Counted from the stretch's first letter, positions 1 through 8,270 are shown. The stretch is DNA of 64,000 nt from Paraperibacillus esterisolvens (GCF_046237625.1 NZ_CP143545.1:1984001-2048000); one strand, 5' to 3'. Numbers and translations are program-made. Notes: generated by a model from the sequence alone, not told the origin.

Positions 1-2
1 CA

Positions 3-293
3 CTCCAGTTCGGAACAGAAGTGGTAAGCGCATCAGACGGTTCAATCGCTGCCCTGCTCGGGGCATCACCGGGTGCTTCCACGGCCGTCCATGTTATGCT
101 GGAGGTACTTGAAAAATGCTTCCCGTCACATATGAAGGATTGGGCACCAAAGATTAAAGAAATGGTGCCATCCTACGGATTGTCACTTGCCAGCAATCCT
201 GAGGTATTCCAGAAGATCTTTGCATCCACCGCAAAAACGCTGGAATTGAACAAGATTGAGGCGGTTAAAGTAGGCGGGCAGAGCGTCTCGTAA
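3..293 (+). CDS. mqo: Malate:quinone oxidoreductase, C-terminal part (5' end outside window)
   Basis: Reading frame 3 is open from the left edge to a TAA at 291-293. The 96 visible residues carry the Mqo C-terminal signature, a LLGASPGASTAV stretch followed by MLEVLEKCF. Mqo is a membrane-associated FAD enzyme that oxidises malate to oxaloacetate and passes electrons to quinone, bypassing NAD-linked malate dehydrogenase. The internal ATG at position 21 is not a real start because coding similarity continues to the edge of the window. A hairpin terminator follows about 20 bp downstream, so this is the last gene of its transcript. Identification rests on remembered family sequence. Confidence 0.88.
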   Translation, partial: LQFGTEVVSASDGSIAALLGASPGASTAVHVMLEVLEKCFPSHMKDWAPKIKEMVPSYGLSLASNPEVFQKIFASTAKTLELNKIEAVKVGGQSVS

Positions 294-312
294 AACAGAA
301 GAGAAAGCAAAG

Positions 313-350
313 AAGGACTTCCTATTCCAGGGGAAGTCCTTTTTCCTTTT
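313..350 (+). terminator. Terminator of mqo
   Basis: A 10-bp stem (AAGGACTTCC / GGAAGTCCTT) with a short loop is followed by a T-rich run, 20 bp after the mqo stop codon. Confidence 0.85.
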
Positions 351-362
351 TACAAAAACGAA

Positions 363-400
363 AAAAGGAGATACAGATCAGCTGATCTGTATCTCCTTTT
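363..400. terminator. 38-bp perfect palindrome, bidirectional terminator between mqo and tRNA-Leu
   Basis: The two 19-nt arms are perfect complements with no unpaired loop base. They start with AAAAGGAG and end with CTCCTTTT, so a U-run follows the stem on either strand. It lies 6 bp beyond the 3' end of the minus-strand tRNA-Leu and most likely ends that transcript. Confidence 0.75.
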
Positions 401-406
401 AAATGA

Positions 407-490
407 TGCGGCTGAGAGGACTTGAACCTCCACGATATTGCTATCACTAGAACCTGAATCTAGCGCGTCTGCCGATTCCGCCACAACCGC
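407..490 (-). tRNA. tRNA-Leu (anticodon CAG)
   Basis: On the minus strand the acceptor arm GCGGTTG pairs with CAGCCGC with one G-T wobble. The anticodon loop TTCAGGT sits on a 5-bp stem (CTAGA/TCTAG), giving anticodon CAG. A long class-II variable arm and a T-loop GTTCAAGTC are present. The 84-nt length fits tRNA-Leu. CCA is not encoded. Transcription runs leftward into the palindromic terminator. Confidence 0.96.
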
Positions 491-573
491 GTGTTGAAGT
501 ACTGCAATAAGAAATATAACATATTTTTTTGTTTCAGACAAGCATATTTTCTAAAGTTTTTTCCTGTTAAATC

Positions 574-600
574 GGTCACAAATCACTTTCCTCATTCGTT
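574..600 (+). promoter_or_regulatory. Candidate ECF41 sigma-factor promoter (autoregulated operon)
   Basis: GGTCACA at 574-580 is followed after exactly 16 nt by CGTT at 597-600, 34 bp upstream of the oxidoreductase start. The published ECF41 target motif, as I recall it, is TGTCACA-N16-CGTC, so the -35 differs by one base and the -10 by one base with identical spacing. ECF41 sigmas typically drive only their own locus. The match is seen directly; its function is inferred. Confidence 0.65.
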
Positions 601-634
601 TTATGATAAGCCAGAAAAAAAGGAGACGATAAAA

Positions 635-1798
635 ATGGAGGAATTGCTGAACATCATGGTCATTGGCGGCGGGTATGCCGGGATCAATCATATCATAGCA
701 CTAAAGAAAGAGTTTCAGGAGGAGGCAGCCAGAAGTATTCGGATTATCCTGGTTGATCAAAATGCGTTCCATCTTAAAAAGGTGAATTTATTTAAGGGAA
801 TCGTTGAGAAGGATGTCTCCAATCTAAAGATTCCTTTGAAACAGTACTGCGGCCCTGATGTAGAATTTATTCAGGGAGAATTAACATCGGTTCTTCCTAA
901 AGAACAAATCGTTCATATTACAGCGGCAGATGGTACTTCCAAATCTCTGCATTTTGACCGATTGGTTCTTGCCCTGGGCAGTGTAGTGCAAGAAGTGAAT
1001 TCAGAATGTGGAGGAATAACACTCAGTAACCTGCAAAATGCGCAGCTGATCAGGGAGCAGCTATTGAAAATGACGACTTCCACAAAGAGCATGCTGCGGG
1101 TGGCGATTATTGGCAGTGGAATTACAGGAATAGAAACGGCAAGCGAGGTTTGTTTCATGATGAAAAAAGAACTAGAAAAAGAAGGTAAGGGCGGGAGGAG
1201 CATTGAAATAGTACTTATTAACAATAAACATAGAGTATTAGAGGAAGTTCCTGAGAAAATAAGTGCGCGTCTTGAACAGAGACTGAGGAGGCAGGGAGTG
1301 ATTGTACTCCATAATCAAAGAGCAGTACAACATTTAAATGGAAGGATTATCTTCACTGACAAAACAGAGCTGGAGGCGGATGCCTGCATTTGGACAATCG
1401 GTTTAAAGCCCCATCCCTGTCTTCATTCTTTAGGTCTCTCTGTGACAGAACAGGGAAAAGTCATGGTGGATTCATTCTACCGTATCAAAGAAAGTGATTA
1501 TATTTATGCCATTGGGGACTGTATCCATGTGGTGGATCCCGTAAGTGGAAAAGCAGCAGCCATGAGCTGCAAGGAAGCCATTTCCCATGGGAAGCGGCTT
1601 GCCAAAATCATAAAAGCCGGGATACAGGGCACAAAAGCAGTCTCCCATCGTACTTTCCCTGATTTTCTTTGTATTGGCCTCGGTCCGGACGATGCGATTG
1701 TATGGGCAAGTAAATGGGGTTCAGATTTCGTGCTTACCGGTAAATTGGCATTGAAAATAAGGGAGTATACATGGAATGCTGCGAGTATAATTCACTGA
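635..1798 (+). CDS. FAD/NAD(P)-dependent oxidoreductase (NDH-2-like), ECF41 partner
   Basis: The 387-aa protein has the pyridine-nucleotide-disulfide oxidoreductase fold. An N-terminal FAD-binding VIGGGYAG motif lies around residue 8, an NAD-binding IIGSGITG motif near residue 155, and the C-terminal FAD motif AIGDC near residue 290. It resembles type II NADH dehydrogenases, which move electrons from NADH to quinone, but the acceptor here is unknown. The frame is open from 491, but the ATG at 635 is preceded by AAAAAAGGAGA at a good distance and is preferred. It is the first gene of a tight three-gene unit with an ECF41 sigma factor (18-bp gap). ECF41 loci usually pair the sigma with a carboxymuconolactone decarboxylase, oxidoreductase or epimerase, and this is the oxidoreductase. 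Confidence 0.85.
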   Translation: MEELLNIMVIGGGYAGINHIIALKKEFQEEAARSIRIILVDQNAFHLKKVNLFKGIVEKDVSNLKIPLKQYCGPDVEFIQGELTSVLPKEQIVHITAADGTSKSLHFDRLVLALGSVVQEVNSECGGITLSNLQNAQLIREQLLKMTTSTKSMLRVAIIGSGITGIETASEVCFMMKKELEKEGKGGRSIEIVLINNKHRVLEEVPEKISARLEQRLRRQGVIVLHNQRAVQHLNGRIIFTDKTELEADACIWTIGLKPHPCLHSLGLSVTEQGKVMVDSFYRIKESDYIYAIGDCIHVVDPVSGKAAAMSCKEAISHGKRLAKIIKAGIQGTKAVSHRTFPDFLCIGLGPDDAIVWASKWGSDFVLTGKLALKIREYTWNAASIIH

Positions 1799-1816
1799 AG
1801 GAAGGAGGCGGGGGTT

Positions 1817-2689
1817 ATGGAACTGCAGAACCTTTATTCACAATTCCAGCCGCTTTTGTTTTCGATCGCTTACCGGATGCTCGGCAAAGTCTCTGATGCA
1901 GAAGATATCGTTCAGGATGTATATGTGCAGGCAGGGGAAAAAAACATTGGAAATGTGGAAAATGTGAAGGCGTATCTTTGTAAAATGGTTACAAACATAT
2001 GTATAGACCATTTAAAATCTGCCGCACATAAACGAGAGGTATATCCTGGCCCCTGGCTTCCGGAACCATTGATCCAGGATGATAACAACCCCATCATGCA
2101 GGTGATGAAAGGGGAGACTATTTCATTTGCCATCCTGATGCTTCTGGAAAAACTGAAACCAGTCGAGAGAGCCGTTTTTATTCTCAGGGAAGTATTCCAG
2201 TATGATTATCGGGAAATTTCACAAATGTTAAACCGGAGTGAAGTGAACTGCAGAAAAATATTCAGCCGGGTAAAGGACAAATTCCCAATGATTCAAGAAG
2301 ATATGAAAGCACCGAATGACCCCGAAACAGATAAAATTATTCAAAACTTCGTATGGGCATTGAATGAGGGAGACATGAAGAAGATTGAGGAATTAGTGTG
2401 CCATGACATTATCCTCTATTCCGATGGCGGCGGAAAGGTATATGCTGCCTTAAAACCAGTGAGCTCGAGGGTATTGGTTGTCCGGTTTATTAAAAATCTG
2501 CTGTCACAAAACGATAAGGAGCAAACCATTGTTAAAATCGTGAAGGTAAATGGGGAGACCGGACTTTTGGTTAAGGGTGATGACGATGTCAAAACAGTCA
2601 TCTGTTTTCATGTTAAAAACGAACATATTTCTAAGATTTATATAGTGAGGAATCCGGATAAATTAAAGCATGTGAATCTATATGAATAA
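1817..2689 (+). CDS. ECF41-family RNA polymerase sigma factor with fused SnoaL-like regulatory domain
   Basis: The 290-aa protein has sigma region 2 in residues 1-75 (SDAEDIVQDVYV), sigma region 4 around 110-155 (ILREVFQYDYREISQML), and a roughly 125-residue C-terminal extension. All three hallmark motifs of the ECF41 group are present: WLPEP at 80-84 in the linker, DGGGK at 203-207 and NPDKL at 279-283. In this group the SnoaL-like extension replaces an anti-sigma factor: it both restrains and supports activity. The start is supported by GGAGGCGGGGG just upstream. Its predicted target promoter lies at 574-600, implying autoregulation of the operon. The inducing signal is unknown. Confidence 0.93.
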   Translation: MELQNLYSQFQPLLFSIAYRMLGKVSDAEDIVQDVYVQAGEKNIGNVENVKAYLCKMVTNICIDHLKSAAHKREVYPGPWLPEPLIQDDNNPIMQVMKGETISFAILMLLEKLKPVERAVFILREVFQYDYREISQMLNRSEVNCRKIFSRVKDKFPMIQEDMKAPNDPETDKIIQNFVWALNEGDMKKIEELVCHDIILYSDGGGKVYAALKPVSSRVLVVRFIKNLLSQNDKEQTIVKIVKVNGETGLLVKGDDDVKTVICFHVKNEHISKIYIVRNPDKLKHVNLYE

Positions 2690-2722
2690 TTACAGTGATG
2701 TTATAGATGGGGGAACTCATGA

Positions 2723-3265
2723 GTGGAAGCGTATACGTTGAAGAAGGTGCCTGTCCCGGAAAAATCGATAGCCGGCAGATCCTTGCCTGAGATACACTTT
2801 TACGATGCCTATAGGGTTTTACTGCCTGATAAAGGGGGTGCTGACGTTAAGCATATAGCCATCGGGTTTTTAACGGCTTCTCCTTCCTGGGTGGATGCCT
2901 TAATGAATGTGCGGAATAAAATCGTAAGCTTAATAGGGTTAAAGACTTCCAGCCGGAATAAGGGGAATTTAATAATAGAAGAGGGAGGTCAGATAGGGAT
3001 ATTCAGGGTATTGAAGTGCAGTCCTAATGAGATTGTACTGGGCGAGGATGACCGGCATTTGGATTTTCGTGTGTCTATTTATGTGGAGAAAATGAATGAA
3101 TCGAACTACCTAACCGTTTCGACTCTTGTTTATTATAATAATTGGGTTGGGAAATCGTACTTTTCCATCGTAAAGAGATTTCATAAACTGATTGTCCCAG
3201 CGATGATGAAGAGGATGACTTTTCTAAATTTAATAAATACTATCGGCAACAATCCAGAAGGTTAG
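2723..3265 (+). CDS. DUF2867-family protein, third gene of the ECF41 operon
   Basis: The 180-aa protein has the pattern of DUF2867 proteins (IHFYDAYRVLLP near the start, RVSIYVEKMN and a C-terminal VKRFHKLIVPAMMK segment). This family is found near oxidoreductases and epimerases and has no defined reaction. The start is GTG at 2723; the preceding in-frame codon is TGA, so no longer form exists, and GGGGG sits 9 nt upstream. The gene follows the sigma factor by 33 bp and is probably co-transcribed. The last ~15 residues (FLNLINTIGNNPEG) look atypical, and another open frame overlaps the 3' end, so the C-terminus may have been altered by a junction. Confidence 0.75.
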   Translation: MEAYTLKKVPVPEKSIAGRSLPEIHFYDAYRVLLPDKGGADVKHIAIGFLTASPSWVDALMNVRNKIVSLIGLKTSSRNKGNLIIEEGGQIGIFRVLKCSPNEIVLGEDDRHLDFRVSIYVEKMNESNYLTVSTLVYYNNWVGKSYFSIVKRFHKLIVPAMMKRMTFLNLINTIGNNPEG

Positions 3266-3375
3266 AATTAGATGACAAGCTTTTTGGAATGTTAAATGCA
3301 CTTAAGCAGCATCACGATACGGAAACGGGTATTGAAGTACCATTGTTTAATTATAAATCAGAGATTATTTTTTAA
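3205..3375 (+). pseudogene. Possible C-terminal gene fragment overlapping the DUF2867 3' end
   Basis: A second frame is open from about 3205 to a TAA at 3373-3375, overlapping the DUF2867 gene in another phase. It has no start codon of its own with a ribosome site. The translation is polar and protein-like (it contains KLFGMLNALKQHHDTETGIE). It could be the tail of a gene whose front was deleted. I do not recognise the family. Confidence 0.3.
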
Positions 3376-3380
3376 AAATG

Positions 3381-3406
3381 TCAGGTTATAAAAGCCTGGC
3401 TTTTTT
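3381..3406 (+). terminator. Weak terminator closing the ECF41 operon
   Basis: TCAGG and CCTGG form a 5-bp stem (one G-T pair) around a 9-nt loop and are followed by CTTTTTT. It is located just after the last open frame of the operon. Confidence 0.5.
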
Positions 3407-3774
3407 AATTTCAAGTGACCTAGCATGTCCTTTTTTTGTCAGTAAGTATGTGGGCAGGATTTAAAAATTGAGCCACTGAAATTACTAAAAAGGACTACTT
3501 ATTTATGGAACAAACAATAAGATCAATGCAAAAGGGAATGTTGAAGGAAATCTCGCAAATGCCAATGAGTTATACGATTATGTTCAATTGGATTTGATTA
3601 CTAATACCGATCTTGTGGTTTATCCGCAAAATGGAAAGGCAGTTCAAACTAACCACCAGCCAAGCGGGTACATCGGGGGACGGGGGGCTTTTTGGTTTCT
3701 GCAAAATATAGTGGGCCGGTTCAAAACTTTTAGTGGATATATCTGGTACAATCACATGGAAAGGAGGCACCAAA
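3407..3774. other. Gene-poor stretch with a vestigial open frame
   Basis: No credible gene is visible. A plus-strand frame running from about 3510 to 3785 reads like protein at its start (it contains NANELYDYVQLDLITNTDLV) but has no usable ribosome site and runs into the ribosome site of the next gene. It is best read as gene debris. Confidence 0.3.
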
Positions 3775-4008
3775 ATGGAAACTAAACCTGGTACCGTACT
3801 TTGTATCATCATCGTCCTTTTTAGTGTTTTACATTACTTTTTGAAGTCTCCAATAATACCCTTAACTATGGGTGTTCTCTTCTTACTACTACTCGGAATG
3901 GCTTTTATGAAAGCAGTAAAGGAAAAGGAGAAATGGCGTGCTTACGGTATAACGGGATGTGCATTATTTTTTGTCCTTTTGATGCTTAACTATTTTAAAA
4001 TAATATGA
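3775..4008 (+). CDS. Small membrane protein of unknown function
   Basis: The 77-aa protein has about three hydrophobic segments: residues 6-22 (TVLCIIIVLFSVLHYF), 28-48 and 58-74. The ATG at 3775 is chosen because AAAGGAGGC lies 8 nt upstream; longer in-frame starts lack a ribosome site. A strong hairpin terminator follows at 4023, so it is a self-contained gene. I do not recognise a family. Confidence 0.7.
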   Translation: METKPGTVLCIIIVLFSVLHYFLKSPIIPLTMGVLFLLLLGMAFMKAVKEKEKWRAYGITGCALFFVLLMLNYFKII

Positions 4009-4022
4009 TACCTATTTTTATT

Positions 4023-4056
4023 AAAAGACTACTAAGGAGCATCCTTAGTAGTCTTT
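4023..4056 (+). terminator. Strong terminator
   Basis: A 16-nt arm (AAAAGACTACTAAGGA) pairs perfectly with its complement across a GCA loop and ends in TTTT. It lies 15 bp after the small membrane protein. Confidence 0.9.
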
Positions 4057-4231
4057 TCTTGGAATGAATGCAATTTTAATATTTTTTGGAGGCTGTAGAA
4101 AATGGAGTGTATACAAATTATTGGTAAAAATTACACATACTTTCAATATCTTTTGTTATATTAAAATAATTACATAGATGTTACAATTATTATTGCATCA
4201 AGACATAAACATACATAAAGGGGAATGAGTT

Positions 4232-4816
4232 ATGGCTAAAGATAAACAACTAAATAAGGTAAGAAAGCCTTTCTATAGACGCTGGTGGGTTTGGGTTCTT
4301 GCTGTGATTATCATAGTTTCTATTGCAAATGGTTCAGGTGGATCTTCTGACACTTCTGATACTGCTGCCACAAAACAAGCTGAGAAAAAGACTGACCCTG
4401 TTAAGGAATTAAAGAAAGTTGATGAAGCCCAGAAGGTCGTTGACAAACTTGAGAAGCAAGTTAAGGAAGCTGCTAAGGAAGAACCAGTTCAAGCAGAAGA
4501 ACCAGCTGCACCAGCACAGCCTGAAATGACAGTATCTCAGGAAAACGCGCTTGATAAAGCTAATTCTTACCTTGACTATACTGCCTTTTCTAAAACTGGA
4601 CTTGTTAAGCAATTAGAGTTCGATAAGTTTTCTAATGCTGACGCAACGTTTGCTGTAGAACATGTTACTGCTGATTGGAAAGAACAGGCTGGACAGAAAG
4701 CAAAAGATTATATGGACTATTCTTCATTCTCACGTCAGAGCCTCATTGATCAATTAAAGTTTGATGGGTTCACAACAGAAGAAGCTGCGTACGGTGCTGA
4801 TCAGGTAGGGCTTTAA
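4232..4816 (+). CDS. Membrane-anchored Ltp-family protein (host surface lipoprotein / superinfection-exclusion type domains)
   Basis: The 194-aa protein has a short cytosolic N-terminus, one membrane segment at about residues 18-33 (WWVWVLAVIIIVSIA), a charged, Ala/Glu/Lys-rich linker, and two C-terminal Ltp repeats (roughly 100-143 and 148-194; each has a YxDYxxFSxxxLxxQLxFDxF core). The founding Ltp protein, from Streptococcus phage TP-J34, blocks injection of incoming phage DNA. In Bacillaceae such proteins occur both on phages and as chromosomal genes of unknown role. It has a transmembrane anchor rather than a lipobox cysteine. The start is supported by AAAGGGGAATGAG upstream. It sits in the AT-rich block next to phage remnants, which fits a phage-derived gene. 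Confidence 0.82.
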   Translation: MAKDKQLNKVRKPFYRRWWVWVLAVIIIVSIANGSGGSSDTSDTAATKQAEKKTDPVKELKKVDEAQKVVDKLEKQVKEAAKEEPVQAEEPAAPAQPEMTVSQENALDKANSYLDYTAFSKTGLVKQLEFDKFSNADATFAVEHVTADWKEQAGQKAKDYMDYSSFSRQSLIDQLKFDGFTTEEAAYGADQVGL

Positions 4817-4964
4817 TTTGAAGTGAGTTTCTTCAATGACAAGCTGTATACTGCCCTTAAGGTATATGACAATGGCATATGTAGAACTGAGAAAGAACAA
4901 TACTACTGAACTGCCTGCCAGGTCAAAAAGAGTAAGTAAAGACCTATAAAAAAGAAAGACAACT

Positions 4965-4990
4965 GACACTCCTAATGAGTGTCTTTTTTG
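4965..4990 (+). terminator. Terminator downstream of the Ltp gene
   Basis: GACACTC and GAGTGTC form a perfect 7-bp stem with a 5-nt loop, followed by TTTTTTG. It is about 150 bp after the Ltp stop; nothing between them looks coding. Confidence 0.75.
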
Positions 4991-5089
4991 TCCTTTCTAG
5001 CATTTTAAACTTGCGAATTTTTATACACATGTAATGTAGTCAATATAACTACTACAGAGGTAAAAATGAATTAAATGGTCATTCCCGGC

Positions 5090-5133
5090 AGGTTGTTTTG
5101 AACTTTTAAAAATAGTTCCAAACAACCTTTTTA
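5090..5133 (+). terminator. Second hairpin with T-run, gene of origin unclear
   Basis: A long imperfect stem (AGGTTGTTTTGAACT against AGTTCCAAACAACCT) is followed by TTTTT. No gene lies directly upstream, so it may be a leftover of a deleted gene or a backup terminator. Confidence 0.5.
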
Positions 5134-5260
5134 AATTGGTATCATACCTTAATAGTTTTGAACCCATTCTTATTCACCTATCCTGCTCCTTTAGTAAAAT
5201 TGCGTTTCTAATGCATTAAAGAATGCAGCAATAGTTCCATACTTATAAGTCGTATTAGTA

Positions 5261-5440
5261 CCTTGAATCCCCAATCCAAGGACATTTCCCTTTTAAAAGC
5301 GATGATTTGTCCTTGCATCTCTAACCCAAAGACATACCCCCTCCCCAAAAGCGGCATTTTATCCTCGGAACTAAAAATAAAGCACGCTTTCCATCCCGCC
5401 ATGAACAAACACTTTGTCCTTGGAATACAAAGATTAAGGA
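5261..5440. repeat. Degenerate ~50-bp tandem repeat
   Basis: Units start at 5261, 5311, 5363 and (partly) 5418, each opening with CCTTG or CCTCGG after a TTTGT/TTTAT. Copies 1 and 2 share blocks CCAA-GACAT, CCC, AAAAGCG and ATTT and are roughly 70% identical by eye; copies 3 and 4 are worn. The ORFs on both strands here follow the repeat and are unlikely to be genes. The rest of 4991-5542 holds no recognisable gene. Confidence 0.55.
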
Positions 5441-5542
5441 AATATATGGGCATCCTTTTTCTGTAAACCCACCTATATTTTTCAACGGTTATCCCTTACT
5501 ATAAAAATAGGAAAATATTATCTGGAAAGGAGTTTTGTGTAA

Positions 5543-8089
5543 ATGATTAAAAAGGGTTTGGTTTTCTTGTTTGCGCTGGTTTTAAGCCTGGCTGGAGTGG
5601 TGCCTGCAAATGCGGATACCGATACAACACCGCTGATTCTAAAATCCACTTCAATCAGCGGGGCGGATTTCCGGACAGGGGACATCATTACAATGCACTT
5701 TACGGTTGAAGAAGATTTTGAGTCAGGACCTGCGCCTGATGCCGATATTAAATTAATGCACAGTTCCGGCCAGGATATTTACAGCATGATGCGGTATACC
5801 GGTAATAATACGTATGAATTTTCGTACCGTGCCGACAGTCGTCTAGTACAGGGGGAATGGCATGTATCGGATATAACGCTGTATGACAATGCACGCAATG
5901 AACAGACCTATGACTCCAGTTCAGTTTTAATATCAAAACTGCGCTTCCGGATGCTCGACGGCGGCACCGATACAACTGCGCCGGAGCTTACCTCGGTAAC
6001 TCTAAGCAAAACGACTGCCCAGCCCGGTGACAAAGTGATTGTCACCATCGGGTATAAAGAGGAAGAAAGCGGTTTGTCACATGGATCTGTACAGCTGAGG
6101 CATATTGAAACATTAGATTACAGCCTTTTCAGCAATATTTATTTTAACAATGATACCGGGAAGTATGAGGCGGAAATCACGATTCCAAAGTATGTAAGGA
6201 ACGGAGTTTATGATATCGGTAATCTGTCCCTCTCAGATAAAGCTGGAAACCAAATCAAGTATTGGGCCGTATGGTTTCCAATGCTTGCTGAAGCCCAATT
6301 GACGATTTCAGGTGGGATTAAAGATAATACCCGCCCGGTATTCCAATCTATTACTGTCGACAAGAAGGAGCTCTATCCCGGCGATTCCTTGAATGTTGTT
6401 GTGAATGGGTCGGATACTGGTTCTGGCCTTGCGCAAGTCGCGGTGCAATTCACTGGAAAGGAATTTCATAACGCAAATGATACATTTTGGGATAACTTGA
6501 CTGTAACCAGTTCCAATAATCAATGGACTGGAACATTGAAGGCTCCCAAGTTTTTGAAAGATGGAGTTTATTATATCGAACAAATTTACCTGAGAGATCA
6601 GGTCGGGAATACAACCCATGTTGAAGTTACTGACCACTTGCCGACGGTAAAAGTGTTACCGGTGTTCGCTGGAGTCACTTCAGGAGCCATCAAAAAAGGC
6701 AGCACGTTTGACCCGATGGCGGGAGTCAGGTTCTTCTCCAATCTGGAAGGTGATAGGACAAAGGACATCGTCGTAAAGGGTTCGGTCGATTCAAAAATCA
6801 ACGGAATTTACTTGCTGACATACTCAATGGATAAGTACAATTCCTACAGGTGGATGACAGTAAATGACCCGCAGGCTATTGACCCGGTTTATTTTAACGA
6901 AAATGTTAAAATCGGTGTTCCATCAAACAGCTCGGTCAGCCTGTCTGACGGCAGTACAAATAAGATTATTTCGGCGGAAACAACCGTGACCAAGGATGGA
7001 ACGTATCAACTAACTAACAACACAGGCGTAACGCCGAATTCATCCAAACTCTCGTCCGCCTACCAAACGGACGCAGTCACACCAATTCCAGCCAGGCAGA
7101 CGATGAAGTTCATAATTGACCGGGTAAAACCGGCAGCACCTGTCCTTAATACTGTTTATAGTCAATCTGTATCTGTCAGCGGAAAAGCTGAAGCCTACTC
7201 AACTGTGAGGGTCCTGAAGAATGGTGTGTATCTTGCCCAAGGGAAAGCGGACGCAGCCGGAAAGTTCTCGGTCCGCATCCCGAAACAAAGTTACGGGACA
7301 AAGATCTCTGTCCAGGCAATTGACAGGGCGGGCAATGCTGGCAGTGCTTCTGTAAAAACAGCGCTGTATGTACCTGGCCTTGATGCAGTCAGTAACCGCT
7401 CAACCTATGTGACTGGGAAATCTTTTTCAAAAAGCAAAATAAAAGTCTACTCCAACGGGATGCTCATCAAGACAGGGTACGCAGATTCCTACGGTAATTA
7501 CAAAATCACCATTCCAAAGCAGACTGCCGGGAAAGTAATGAAGGCAGTCGAAACTTCTGTCAGCGGAAAGAGCTTTACAAGCCTGCCGGTAACGGTTTCT
7601 GATAAGATCGCACCAGCCGCTCCAGTCCTCAATAACGTGTATAGTCAATCCACAGCAGTCACCGGCAAAGCCGAGGGCAGATCGACTGTCAAGGTGTTGA
7701 AAAATGGTGCGTATCTCTCCCAGGGCAAGGCGGACGCAGCTGGAAAGTTTTCAGTAAGCATCCCGAAGCAGCGCTATGGAACGAAAATCTCCGTTCAAGC
7801 AATCGACCGGGCGGGCAATGCTGGCAGTGCTTCTGTGAAAACAGTGCTGTATGTGCCAGGCCTGGACCCAGTCAGCACTCTCTCAACCTATGTGACCGGA
7901 AAATCATTTTCAAAAAGCAAGATAAAAGTCTACTCCAACGGGGTTTTCCTCAAGACGGGGTACGCAGATTCTTCCGGAACCTACAAAATTACGATCCCGA
8001 GGCAGGCCGCGGGAAAAGTAATCAAGGCAGTAGAGACAACCGTCAGCGGAAAGAGCTTTACAAGCCTGCCGGTCACGGTGTCGAATTAA
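5543..8089 (+). CDS. Large secreted protein with bacterial Ig-like domain repeats
   Basis: The 848-aa protein has a signal peptide at 1-25 (KK, hydrophobic core LVFLFALVLSLAGVV, cleavage after ANA). Residues ~30-370 contain three cadherin/Ig-like segments with TTAPELTSVTLSK-type openings. The C-terminal ~320 residues are two copies of a 161-aa unit (483-bp period, clear at the DNA level at 7157 and 7640); each unit holds two Ig-like subdomains with FSKSKIKVYSNG and AIDRAGNAGSASVKT motifs. There is no LPXTG or S-layer anchor and no catalytic domain, so it may be an exported adhesive, wall-associated or matrix protein. The GGAAAGGAG ribosome site is clear. Confidence 0.8.
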   Translation: MIKKGLVFLFALVLSLAGVVPANADTDTTPLILKSTSISGADFRTGDIITMHFTVEEDFESGPAPDADIKLMHSSGQDIYSMMRYTGNNTYEFSYRADSRLVQGEWHVSDITLYDNARNEQTYDSSSVLISKLRFRMLDGGTDTTAPELTSVTLSKTTAQPGDKVIVTIGYKEEESGLSHGSVQLRHIETLDYSLFSNIYFNNDTGKYEAEITIPKYVRNGVYDIGNLSLSDKAGNQIKYWAVWFPMLAEAQLTISGGIKDNTRPVFQSITVDKKELYPGDSLNVVVNGSDTGSGLAQVAVQFTGKEFHNANDTFWDNLTVTSSNNQWTGTLKAPKFLKDGVYYIEQIYLRDQVGNTTHVEVTDHLPTVKVLPVFAGVTSGAIKKGSTFDPMAGVRFFSNLEGDRTKDIVVKGSVDSKINGIYLLTYSMDKYNSYRWMTVNDPQAIDPVYFNENVKIGVPSNSSVSLSDGSTNKIISAETTVTKDGTYQLTNNTGVTPNSSKLSSAYQTDAVTPIPARQTMKFIIDRVKPAAPVLNTVYSQSVSVSGKAEAYSTVRVLKNGVYLAQGKADAAGKFSVRIPKQSYGTKISVQAIDRAGNAGSASVKTALYVPGLDAVSNRSTYVTGKSFSKSKIKVYSNGMLIKTGYADSYGNYKITIPKQTAGKVMKAVETSVSGKSFTSLPVTVSDKIAPAAPVLNNVYSQSTAVTGKAEGRSTVKVLKNGAYLSQGKADAAGKFSVSIPKQRYGTKISVQAIDRAGNAGSASVKTVLYVPGLDPVSTLSTYVTGKSFSKSKIKVYSNGVFLKTGYADSSGTYKITIPRQAAGKVIKAVETTVSGKSFTSLPVTVSN

Positions 8090-8224
8090 AAACGCCGGAG
8101 GATCATGATCTCTTTAATAGTGTGGAAATTGAAAGAATGGAAGAGCGGAAAGATGCCTGAGGTTAAATGTAACTAATATAAAGTATCTTTGAGTTGAATT
8201 TATGAAACCTGAAGAAGGTAATTA

Positions 8225-8270
8225 CAGAATGCCAATAATGGGTGAACCAGTATTGGCATTCTGTATGTTT
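8225..8270 (+). terminator. Hairpin downstream of the Ig-like protein gene
   Basis: CAGAATGCCAATA and TATTGGCATTCTG form a perfect 13-bp stem. The tail is only moderately T-rich, so termination is likely but not certain. Confidence 0.65.

Noticed and set aside
5208..5466. Opposed ~70-80-codon ORFs between the Ltp gene and the Ig-like gene
   Set aside because: Both follow a degenerate tandem repeat and have no ribosome site; translations show no protein-like pattern.
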